Assembly (NCBI RefSeq): GCF_000485595.1
Contig: NW_014577126.1
Span: forward strand, 288,780 to 337,167
DNA length: 48,388 nucleotides
Origin: Priapulus caudatus
Taxonomy: Eukaryota > Priapulida > Priapulimorpha > Priapulimorphida > Priapulidae
Direction of reading: 5' to 3'
Of the stretch, positions 15,101 to 28,300 are shown piece after piece. Position 1 is the stretch's first letter, and each line of letters begins with the position of its first letter. Below the pieces are notes generated by a model. The model did not search any database. It saw only the letters and a program-made list of their open reading frames with translations, and had not been told where the DNA came from. The translations under genes were made by a program, and so were the position numbers.

Positions 15101-18100
15101 CTAATAGTATTGCGATTGCCGCGTGATCACCATTCAAACATCATGTAGGGAGCCTAAATAACCAGTACTTCCACGGAGCTAGCAAAATACAATCACTGCA
15201 ATCCAGTGGTCAAATGCTGACAAAGAGGCCGGTCACTACACGGACTAGGTCACTATAATAGATGCATCAGTACCACTAACTGTGCTGCTGTTCTCAAACA
15301 AGTTACGATCTATGTTTTATATGTACGCAGTGCCACATATGTCATTCCATACACATAGAGAGCACTCTCACCACACACCCATGTTTGGAATACCGAAGTT
15401 CCGCTACACACTCCTATTTTGGGTAATGCTATTTTTTTTATTCCCCCGGGCGTGGAGGGAGGTGACCGCAACGTGGCAGCATTAGTGTTAGGATTAGGGT
15501 TAAGGTCAGGGTTAGGGTTAGGGATAGGGTTAGGGATAGGGATAGGGTTAGGGATAGGGTTAGGGATAGGGTTAGGGTTAGGGTTAGGGATAGGGTTAGG
15601 GTTAGGGTTAGGGTTAGGGTTAGGGTTAGGGTTAGGGTTAGAGGTTTTGCATCATGATATCTGTCCCCACACCATAGATTAATTTTTGTGGATCACAATA
15701 CCTATATATAGCGCTCCGAGATATATGTATTTAGTGTTATGGTTACCGTTAGAGATGTTGCAGTTAGCGTTACCGGATGATTAATGATTTTGAAGTATAC
15801 GTCAACTGTATCACGTGACCCTCCCTCCACGCCCGAGGGATAGCAACACCCCCTTATTTTTAACGCAGTGGCTACGCGCCCGGTCATCCATTACAAAGCT
15901 CGGCACAGATTTCCAATACGCCACGCCCTCTTTCAAATCGTCGATTTTACTGGATTTACTATTGCTTCAAAAGTTCAGGGATGAGAACAGCAAGAAGGAA
16001 AAAAACGGGAAAAAAACGAAGGACAAGTACGAGGCGGCTACGCCGCCAAGTGGGGAGGGTGCGGGAGGGGTGCCTCCAATATAAAATTGTCATGTGATAT
16101 AAAAATTTACTCAAACCATGTTAAAAGTTCACAGGCAGTACAATGTTTACCTGTCTAGCAGTTTAACAAATTAAACATACAACGGGCAGAATTGGTTGGT
16201 GCTGAAGTCAAAACAAATATTAATTATATTATATTAGATTGATTGGAATAGCCATTTGAAACAGAAATAGTCATCACCCCAGGATGGAATTTTTTCCCCT
16301 TTTTTTCCACCGGATTTGCACGATTCACGCGGCTGTCAAATCGGCGGAATTCCGCCGATCGGCGGACAATTCTTATCCCTAAAAGTTACAAAAACACATT
16401 TTTTTATATAAAATACCTAAAGGTAAGTAATATTATTGTAAAAACTTTTTTAGTGTTTATTATTGTTTTTTTACTGAAAAATGTTGGTTTCACAAAAATA
16501 TGACCGGACGCGTAGCCACGACCTATTTTTTATTAACGTATATACGAACGGGATCCGCAGTGATACAAAGTTATCCACCGAACTAGTCGGATTTGATATG
16601 ACTAAAGCGAACTGAACGCACTGTGAGTGTCACGTGGAGCATATATAAATATATCATCGTACGTTGCAAGGCGTCCGACCACCTCCCACACCCACCCACC
16701 AACCACACTATGAGCAGGAAGCAGGGACCGCTTAATAAACAATGACGGCTATCAGGCGGTAAGTGTGATAGTGGTAATACTCGGGCGGCGTTCGCGCGGA
16801 GCGGCTGGCAATCCCAGGCGCAACAATAGCGGCAGCGCAACGACAAAGCGTGGCGACAACGCCTAAACCAACGGAAACGGAAATAACCTTTGTGTCCTAC
16901 GCGTAATCGCTCGTTAAAACTACGTGTATCTGCAACCGTAAGTGATGGTATATATAATATAATATATCCTGTCAGAAACTATTCACTATATCGCCCACAT
17001 TGCCATACACGCAGCCGCTACCGTTGCGAACGAACACGTGCATGCACGTACGCACGCACGCGCACACACACATACTGTAGTGTAGCAGATGGGGTCGTTG
17101 TCGTATCAGGTACTACAGATATGTACCCGAGGTAGTTTTAGGTTGTTTAGTATTATCAAGAGTGGATATAAAAGAGATCTTTTATCCACTCTTGGTATTA
17201 TGTTTATATTTTTATATGAGGTATGTTTAAGGTTAGGGTTAGTGTTAGGGTTAGGGTACACTTCTGTAGTACAAGTCTGGTACACTTTGTGTATACATAT
17301 GTACCCCGGGTACATATCTGTAGTACATGATACGACAACGACCCCTTGAGCCATACTGTATATCAAGAGCGTATTAAGAAGGTGAGCGGTGAAAATCTGG
17401 TATTTTTGCCGAAAACCGACTCGAGATCCCGGTTGGCTGCACCCTCTCTCGTTCTGTGGCCAGTATGTTGTTTCCGGTCGCCGCGGTGTAGCACCATGGT
17501 AGCGCTGACTCATTACGTCAGTACTACAAAGTTTACTACATCCAGCGTGAGGTGGGCACAGGTGGGGGTCATCACTATGGCAATCAATAACAGACGTCAT
17601 TCATTGACGCAAACACGCGAGGTTTCCCGAAGCTATCTCAAAGCGAGAGAGGGTCGCAGTCTCGCAGCCAAACCGGGATCTCGAGTCGGTTTTCGGCAAA
17701 AATACCAGATTTTCACCGCTCATTATCTCAGCGTAGGGGCATCGTAGGGACATGCGGTTTGTTTTATATTAACAAGGCAGGACAGCTGATCAATAATACT
17801 GCAATGAATCGTCAAAATAAAACGGGCAAAGTTTCTTAATTCGACTAATACTAATACATGGTTTCAGAATTTCACCGTCGTACGCTCTTGTGTATATACA
17901 TCTCCCGCGCCTCTTCGACGTGGCACAGACCCGCTAAGCGTGCATCGATCGGGCGGACAGGCGTTACGATGTTAGACTGACGAGAGTTAGCGTGTACTAA
18001 CAACCTGTTGTACGTGTCGAGCACAGGTGCTACGCGGCCGTATGGCAACTGTGAAGTTGTTAGGAGTTGTGGACAGGCCCCACAGGCACTTGGCACGTTT

Positions 18101-21100
18101 CAATATTAAAATGATGGTAAATAAACGCGAAATGTATTTACTACCCCGAGTCTGAACCTATTATCTTTCGCCTACTATTAGTAATAATTTTCTGTACATG
18201 CCGTTCAAATACGCCTCTGCAACACACAATTTTACCGCACATATGCCACTGTGTACCACAATAAACAGACATATAGTTTACTAGAGAGTTTAATATAGAG
18301 AAGCGGTGAGATTGTATGTTGCAAAAGATCAATTGAACGGCATTTACGCAGAATTATTAGTCGATAGAGAATACATAAACATGGTGACTTTGGTAGTAAT
18401 ACATTGCCTAGGTATTATTAGCTCTTGATTTTATTACTGACGCGTTCCAAGTGCCTGTGTTACCCCCCCCCCCCACGCACACACCACGCCAGGCCCTGCG
18501 GCGTAGCCATGACTCACGGTTCCGTCATGTCGGCAAAGATTGGGCGGTGCACACGCTGGCAGGTGTACCTATAAATGAGTAAGACGGGCGATGTCTCCAA
18601 AAAGCGGAAAATTGCGTAATACTGAGCAATAACCTTGAAACTAGTGCGTGCGCATGCACTCAAGCGTACATGCATGGTTAGGTTGTTACAATAGTTGGAA
18701 GACGCTACGTAACTCTAAAAACGGTAATGTTTTCCATGCCCATGTGCGGTCATCCATAAAAGTTTAGCCTCGCAGACGCGTCAGACTACTGTGATGGCCC
18801 ACGAGGACCGTTTGGGCCAGCATACTACACAAAGCAACAGAATAAGTCAGAATGCAACGTTAGTCAACCCAATAGTACAGCCATAATCACTTTAACGTGC
18901 ATAACGACAAGATATAACGATTATATATCAACGGGTTGATATCTGAACAAACACTTCACGTCATCATTTCTTGCAGTTTGTCAGCTAATGCTAGATATAG
19001 TTACACAATATATTAGAACGATTGCTACATACATAATATCAGGGGTTAATAATGACAAATAAATTTTTGTTAATAATTGTCAAAAAATATGTCTGAAAAT
19101 ATCTGAAGTCTGAAAATATCTTAATTCGGCCAGCGACATGCTCCAAGCAGAGGGTGGTCCAAACCAACACCACATCAACACTAAACGACTATCATTTGTA
19201 TTCTACTGAGTGTACGTGTGAACCTATATATATGTTGGATATACCTGATTTGCAGGTGCAGTATGTACGCTAATGAAGGTACAACTTGGGGTGTAAACGA
19301 CTAGCAAATCAGTAGAACTGCATGCACACTTGGAACGTACATATAGCCTTTTTAATTCTACGAGCACAGATACGGGCAACATATTGGCACGTATGCAACT
19401 CTACATAAATACTAGAGACAAACTATATTTACTCCAGGTGGTAGTAATAATAGCGATCTATATTAATACATAAACGTACCATATTCTTCCACTGTATCAA
19501 TCGGCAATCCCCACTCAGCGATGGTCCTATATATGATGATGCTACAGATTGCTGCACTGTGCGAGAACCTCTACCTTCTGCACCTAAATGTCTACTAGTA
19601 CCTGCCCAGTAGGGGACACACATATAGATTGCTGTTTGCTTAAGAATTAGGTCCTCAATCCCTGGACATTTTGGAGAAGGAAAGCTGGAACCTGCCTCGT
19701 TAGTGCAAACACAATTAAGTATATCTGCAAACAGTATGTGCTTGCATGTAGCATAATTATATGACCATTAGACGTGTGCACGGGCACCACCTTGCTACTA
19801 ATATTCCATATCAATACTGCTATCACATATATCCAAATACATATATATATATATAACCTACTTGTCACAGACAAAATGGCAGCCGTCTACAGTACAGGTG
19901 GATTATACACTGCCAATCAGTTTGCTATATATCTAAAGATAAGTGTATCGAACTGCATCTCTCACTCAGGTAGCAACATCTGTGTGGTCTGACTGTACAC
20001 ACAGAAATTGTACACATATATATGTGAAATCACTAAAGGTAAACATAATTCACATACAGGTATCAGACCTGTGCTACTATACAGAGTGTTAGTACAAAGG
20101 ATAACATCACAGTAGAGTAACCCAATGCAGTATATAAATATAAAGGCTCCAGTGAAAAAGGATGATGCATTAAAACGTGACATAGTCAGCAATCTTAGCA
20201 ATAACCTGTCTATGTTCTAGTTTAACAGGTAGTGCTTGAGGTGTGAGCAAAATTGTAATGTGATATCATTAATTCCAGCAGTGTGCTGGATGGGATGACG
20301 AGTCTATGAGGGCAATAACCTAGATAAATAATACCAGGAGATAATACTAATAGGAAGACCAATGCCTGGTTTCCTTCAGTTGTTGAGGCAGTAGTGAAAT
20401 AGAGTTGAGTGCACTATAGTCATGATTACAATGGATCACTACTGCTGATTGATTATCACCTGCAGAATCCTACTATTTGAGCTCTATGCCTATAATGGTA
20501 TCTCCCCAGTCTTGTATGAATGATGACTAGGTACAAAATGTTACTGAGAATTCTACCACCTGTCTACAGTTCTCCAGATTAGAGCTGACTAGTTAGAAAC
20601 TGTACTGTACATGTTCACACCAGCTTACACCAATGCAGACATATTTGAACTGAAATCTTGCCCCTGCGAATTACACCTGCAATAGCCTGGAACGACATAC
20701 AGGAAGGGTCAACTGAATTTTCCAAGCAACTCACCTCTGAAATCGAGCTCTTCCGTTGATAGTATATGCTAGAGTACACAACAGCTACCCCCTGTGATCC
20801 TGTTCTGCTGGGTTTATGCACAATAATGCCAATATCAGGGAGCTTGTGTTGCAAATGGCAATGTTACTGGTGTTAGGTAGTTACATGCCAAGCACCCACA
20901 GGTAAATAATCACACAGGCATTCAGCAACCTCGTTCTGGATGTCGTTGTGACGTCAGCCGGCAATGGCAGACACAAGCAGCACACCTGTGTTAAAGCTAC
21001 ACGGTCACTGTCACGCATCAACAGAGATAATGTTGCTATGCAACTGCTGAATTAAAGCGAGTATGGTATATTAGTAGGCCTGTGTGTATTATCACAGGCA

Positions 21101-22326
21101 CTTGGAACGTTTCAATAATAAATTTATGCTAAATAAACTCGAAATGTATTTACTACTAAAGTCTTAATGTTTCTCTACTTTCTTTCACCTATTATCAGGA
21201 GTGTATCAATAGGAGTGAGACAGATTAAAACCGGCAAAATTCAACATTTAGTAGCCTTAGTCTACCTATGATTTATTGTGTTTACCTCGATAAACTTGAG
21301 CTCAAGTCTTGCCTTAATCATTAAACTTTATCCGTGTCTAATCGTTGGTCTCACAAAAATGACAAATTGGGNNNNNNNNNNGGCGGCAGTGGTAGACCTG
21401 CCTTGAACCTAAATAGAAATTGAGCCTCCGTTGCCTAACATGATGGATTCTTACAAAACCTAACACATTATTTCAAACCGAATAAACCATTTTTGGAGTA
21501 ACACATACATTTAAACTTAATAGCACATACCTAAGAGTAGTTTGATATGATAAATGCTGCCACATTTCCTCATTTTACAAAGTATAAGTCGCTCACGCAG
21601 AGTAGTCGCTAAAGATTCTTTCTGGTCATAGTCTCGTTGTTGTAATTGCATAATTTCTACGATCTGCGTGTCGGTTTTGTCAAATATATCACTCATTGAA
21701 AAAAGACAGTGAGATGGAAATTTTTCACGTCAAACAACTCTCAGGTATCCGTTCTCTGCCAAATTTTAATTGTGTGAAATTATACACTGTTAGTAAAGAG
21801 ACAAGATGTATCTGTCACAGGTACACTTCGTGGGCATAATTTCTTAACACGTTCAACGCTGCCTGGTTAACAATGCACCTACATACATATACCCGCTCTT
21901 TCCGACGTCGCCTCTGCGACTGGCTGAGACGCTAGCGAATTTTTTTATCGCATGCACCTAGTGCTGCGACGTGCTCTCTAGGAAAATTGCAGAAATTCAG
22001 CGAAATACTGCTTCCGTCGGCAACTTTTTTAGCTATATACACATTTCGAACAATTTCTCAGTTTCACACGAGAAATATCGGAAATATACACTTTATACAT
22101 AATCCTCGGACCTCTGCGTAAACTCACAGCATTATAGAGTCACTTCTGTGATCTTTCTGTTCGTTTGCGCACAGATGCGCGCTTGCGATGAGATTATGTG
22201 TTGCAGAAGAGTATTTCACCGGTGTTTACGTGTATTTGGCGATAGAGAGTATATATATATATATGAATAATTGAGTAAATTCAACTTATGCTTATTTACC
22301 ATCATCATCATCATCAATATCATCAT

Positions 22327-22358
<32 letters not shown>

Positions 22359-25300
22359 GCATCATAAGTGCCTGTGTTGAATTCGTTCTCAGCCGCGACG
22401 TCATCCTTTTTTTCAGCCACATTAAGTGTTTACAACGACGACGTGACGTGCGAAAGAGTTAAACCACGAGAAAGTTAAACCACGAGAGAGTTAAACCACG
22501 AGAGAGTTAAACCACGAGAGAGTGCGTGAAAAAGTGCATAAAAACCAGTCTGCTCTTCCTGCTGTTGCAATGGATTCGTCTTTTCTAGTAACCTTTTATA
22601 TTATGGGTTTTCGCATATCAAGAGGAGTGATAGCGAGGTGTGAGAGGTGAGGATCGAGAGACTGATGAACGTGAGTAAAGTATGAATTTACCGACCAACA
22701 GATGACGCCACGTACATGTAGTGGAGAGTCGTTGAAATATCTAAAACGCTATTTATTTGCGATAGACAAACCATTAATTACAATCTTGTGTAACTACAAT
22801 CATCATGCATAAAAAAACGTTATTAAAATCAACCCTTCCCTAATTTTCTTTCAATATTACATATGACAAATATCACATAAAACCTCACAGGGGAGGTCTG
22901 GATCCGCGTCACGTGACGTTATGATGTAAACTTGACGTGCAATCCGTGATTGCGCTTGTTGTTGTGTAGGACGCCACAGCGAGCTAACGCAGTAACAGTC
23001 GTGATTGATTGAAAATTAGATTCAAAATGGAAATAAATGTATATATAGTGCTGGTCGTCATTTTGTGTAGCACGTGCATATGTCCGTCGAATGGTAAGTT
23101 TTGAAAATACGGGTCATATCGTTGGCTTTTCTTGCTTATCAATCGATTTAATTTATATCATTGTCAATGCCATTCAGTGATTCACTGCGAGTACAATCAT
23201 GTAGGCCTATATATTCTATAAGAAAAAGTACGTGTACTATATGTACGGCTGAGAGGGTCTATGTCCCCCGGGGTACTGCCGGAACATACCCTGGGTACAG
23301 TCCGGTATACCGGAACGTACCCTGGTACTATCTAATAATAGTAATATGCCGGACCGTAGGCCCTACCTCGCCTACTCCACTAACGTCGTAACGAGTCTAG
23401 GGAGTCGCCTACGCCTACTCCCTAATCCTAATCCTAACCCTAACTCTAACCATATCAAATAGTTACCAGGGTACGTTCCGGTATACCGGACCGTACCCAG
23501 GGTACGTTCCGGCAGTACCCTGGGGGACATAGACCCTATGAGCATATGTACGTGTTATTTGTAATGTATTGTAAGGCGATTAGAGGTCATGATGCTATTG
23601 CTGATATTAACTTACAATCGAAACATGAAAGGCGTATGTAGTGACTGCCAATGGTGTGACGGTACTGCGGGAGATCTCATGTCTGACAGTCGTTATATCA
23701 CTATCATCACTACCACTATCAGTGTTAATGAGATATATAATTATCATTTATCATTTGAGACGATTGATCTACTCATCGTATAACGACAATATTAAAGGCA
23801 TATTAGGCCCATTGCTTATGCAATGTTGACGAATGCTAGAGTAACTGGCATCTTGTGTAGTGAATAAGTACATAACCTTACATCCAAACGCGTATTAGTT
23901 TGTCCAATATCACTGCTGGTTACTAAGAAATGTCTGATTGAAATCCGCAGTCCAAAAATCAGTTGTTTACAGTTTTAAACCGCTGCTGGCGAAGCGGGTG
24001 TGATATGTACAGATTTATAGTGCACCGGACATTTTCGCACGTATGCTCGGCCGTACGCAATGCTATCATCAGTGATTGCTACAGCCAACCCAACTACAGT
24101 GCGTTACATTACATTGATGGGGTTCCGATTAGGTGGTAGCAGGGTTCTCCCTACGTTGCGCAAACGGGGCGCGCGCGCCCCGTTTGGGAAAACTCCCCCC
24201 TGTTTGAATCGTTGCGCCCCGTTTGAATTACCTCCGCCCCGTTTAAATTCCACCACAATAAAAGGTTGCCAGCGCGGGAATCGGCTGTCAAGAATTGCCG
24301 TTCGACCAGGACACCCGACGCGTGTATTTTTACCGTACCACGCATGCACTGCAGACAGTACACAAGTTAACCTGACAATGCACAGTTAACCTGTAACTAA
24401 CTGTACACCGACTCGGCTATCTTATATATACAAGAACTCCAAATACCGTCTATGGTGTGGTGGCGATTTTACGCATTAATTAGTCGTACGGTAAAAATAC
24501 ACGCCCCCCGGACCCCCTAGTTTCCCCCTCCCCCTCCCCCTACCCCTCCCCTCCCCCCCTGTTTGAATTTCATCCTGGGGAGAACCCTGATATACACCCG
24601 CAATCCGGAGATACAGACTAAAACGTACAACACGATTATCCATTCTTTGGCCATCAATCCAAGTCCATTGCCTGCCTCTATTCAAACAAAAGGCAGCTAC
24701 TAACATGCTATTGCTAACTCAGCGGGCATGTGGCTCACTAGGAGATTAGGCATCAACTCTTGGTGAGATAACCTTTGACCCGGTACACAGCTACATACTG
24801 GGGTACAGCAGCCCCCACTGCACATACCTGGCATGCCCCCATGCACGCAGGCCAACCACAATCAGCAGCAGCTGATCGGGCTCAAATCCCCCAGCAAGCC
24901 ACATTGCCTGCCGAGTTAGCAATAGCGCGTTAGTAGCTGTCTTTTGTTTGAATAGAGGTGGGCAATGACTTGGATTGATGGCCAAAAAATGGATAATCGT
25001 GTCATACGTTTTAGTCTGTATCTCCGGATTGCGGGTGTATATATATGAGGAAACGATTTCGCACGATGCTAGGCGAATGTACTGTGTACGATTTGAGCTC
25101 AAGTTGGATGAGTTACGCGTAGTAAATCGTAGGTATTTTAAGGCTAGTAAATGACGAATTTCTCTTGTTTATTGATGTCACACTCCTTCCCTAATATCTA
25201 CTCCTGATAATATGCATTAACAGATTATTGCCAAACTGAAAAGATAGGGAGAGGGATGGATCGAGAGACTCACCAGGATATGGTGAAAGGAATACATGCA

Positions 25301-28300
25301 ACAGTAAGAAATAGGGAATTAGAAAGGCATATGCGACATGGCAAGACTAACCATGATCATGTCCTGATGGATGAAAGTGATAAGATTGGGCAGCAGAGAA
25401 ACCATCTCATTTAATTGTTTGCAATTTGCATAAGAGATTTGATGATGCATTGCCAATAGACCATCACAGGCTTGTAAGCCTCACCTGGTTGGAATTATCA
25501 TCTTTCTCATCTTTGCACATGAGCCTGCTGCTGCATCGCTGAGAGAAACAGGTTTTACGGATATCCTCGTCAACCAGTATGTCTAGATTATCTTTCCTGA
25601 ATGCATCCCCATCTTTCAGCTCATCCTCCTCATCCACATCTTCAGGTTCTGTATTAACTACATCTGTAGTGATGATAATGAAGCATGCATTGGTGGGTAT
25701 GAAGAACAAGATTATATAACACATTTACATCAGCGTTTAATTGCCTTTGCACATTTGACAGCAACAACAATAATCTGCATATATATATGTTCCTGATAAA
25801 TAATGCATGCTACTGTAGGAAGATACACTGAACTAACCACTTTAAAAGTTTAAAAACAAGTGTAGACTAATGTATGTAATTTGTAATGAATAAAATGGCA
25901 TAAACAAAAAAACGAGTTCATAAATGAATACTAAAATAATACACGATTTATAAACGTTAAGTACTGAATTATAATATATATAAACCTCTATCATATCACA
26001 CATGCATGTATATATATATACACAGGCACACCTACACACATAAGACCTGACCCGGACTGCATGGTAATGAAATGCATGAAAATTTATACGTACCACTATC
26101 CTGCAAGATGAGATGGCACACACCTTCACAGAAGGTATCAAATGTGATGAAGCCAGAATCGGTTGGATCTAGCAACTGGACAACGGTGATAAGAGCCTGC
26201 AAAGACATGCGTGGAACAACATTACACAAACGCCACTGTACTGAGCTGATATAAGTGAGACAGATATATATTTATATGTGTGTTATTAATACTTTTTTGG
26301 TAAAGTGTATGCTCTATAGCATATTATCCATTATGCTTTAGATCCTTATTGATGACAAGACTGCAGAAAATAGTAATCAGAGCAGGCCTCCGACAAAGTG
26401 GTTTATTTCATTAGAAATCTTTCAGCGTAGTATATATCTGAATTTCGCATCGCGTCTTTTCGTGGTGTTTCACTAATGTTAGGCCTATTGATAATTAGTG
26501 GTATCTAATAATTAATGCAACTTGTGTGGGCATGTGAAAATTGCAGCAGCAGAGGAAGGCCCATTCCAATAATATAATGATAGAAAATACAAATTACTCC
26601 AAGTTTTTAATTTTAATTCACTCTATATCAAGTAATATTTCCATATAAAGGCTGTTCATATACTTATCTGCAACATATAATTTCACTGCACACATGCCAC
26701 CGTGTCCAAATACTGAAAAGATATGAGTGTAATAATATCTATCACACCCATAGTGTGAGTGTGAATCGACCATATGTTACATTATCTCTATAGTTATCTC
26801 TATAGTTATAGTTATCTCTTCCCAAGGTTATGTCCCTCTGATACAATAATGTAACCCAATAGACTAGGTTTGTTATCCTAAATCTGCATAGTGCGTGTGC
26901 GTGAGTGGGTGAGTGCGTGCATGCGTGCGTGTGTGTGTGTGTGTTTGTGTGAGCGTGCGCATGTGTGCTTGCATGCGTGCACTTGTGTGTGTGCGTGCCT
27001 GCGTAGATTACTGTATGTATGACATATTTTTCGCGTACAGATACTTTTCGCGAATTTAGACTTGACGGACAATTTCGCGGTCGGTGAATTAGGAATTATT
27101 CGGTATTATCCGGTATGAATTATTCGCGTGTTGTTATTTTCGCGGTCGGGGATGCGTTTACGAAATTCGCGAAAATTAAACCACTGCGAAATATACAGAG
27201 TATACAGTAGTGCATCATGGCAAACATGCAGTGACAGTGTGACACTACTACCATGTTGCAGATGAGCTTTTGGCCGATGTTTAATTAAAATTATTAGGCG
27301 ACATAGAGCAGAGTTTCCTCTGAGGGAAAATTAGACAAAGGGGGTAATGGCCAGTTTTGGAAAAAAACGCCAATGATGGATTCAAATGTGTGCCGTAGGC
27401 ACGCATGTGGATGCTGCAGGTGGACGCGGGGGTAGAGAGGGAGAGGGGAAAATTCCTCCTCTCCATTGGAGGATTAAAATTTGAATGTCTTACACTGCAT
27501 TTGAGGCACCCTAAAAATACGAGGTGAGCATTTTCACAACGGCAGTGTGCCACTGTGCCTCTACATAAGACACCCTGCAAAGAGTACATAAACATTACTA
27601 GCTACACTTCTGATTTTATTATTGGAATGGCCCAATTGCCTGTGATTATGAATGGCAGTGCCCATGCAATGACATAGCCTTACACACATTCAGAGACTCC
27701 AACTGTTCCGTTTTGGGCGGGAGATCTCCTGTTTTGGGGCCATTTTCCCAAGATCTCCCGTTCTCCCGCTTTTAAAAGCTGCATTTTTATGCAGCTTAAG
27801 TTTTCTTTTCTCCCCCCCCCCAAAAAAAACGAAAGAAAGTGTAATGACTTTTGTAAAAAAATAATAATTTGATTGAGGAAGTACAACCTAGAACACACTT
27901 CAGTTTGAACAACAGGAATAAAGTGACAGAATTAAGGTCAGCAATATCTACAGATGCTATTTCACTTTGTTTCTTTTTAATAAAATGAATCAAGCAAATG
28001 TGTAAAAAATTGCTTGTTTCAATACTAAAAAAAAACTTAAAATGCAGGAGCTTCCAGGGGTGCTGCCCCCTGGACTCCCGCCCCCTAAGGCGGGCACCTG
28101 GACCCCACCCGTAATAGGCGAGCGCCGAAACGCAATCCGTGCGCTCAGAGTGTGGTCGCCAGTTTGCCAAGGGGTCCAGGCTGGAGAATCTCCAGTTTAG
28201 TTGATGCTTAGGGTTGGAGTCTCTGCACATTACTTCACACAACTTATTACAAACATATTATTATATTCAACAAATTATCTTATTACTAAACACAAGATTA

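Noticed and set aside
15485-15641. Chromosome end (telomere)
   Set aside because: The array is only about 150 bp, is mixed with variants, is enclosed by inverted arms of a foldback element and is followed by 30 kb of ordinary sequence.
20733-20781. Additional Rab11-FIP exon ending TTTCAGAG|GTGAGT
   Set aside because: The phases would fit, but the only usable acceptor (acagggggtag) lacks a pyrimidine tract and the peptide (LLCTLAYTINGRARFQ) is hydrophobic, unlike the acidic linker.
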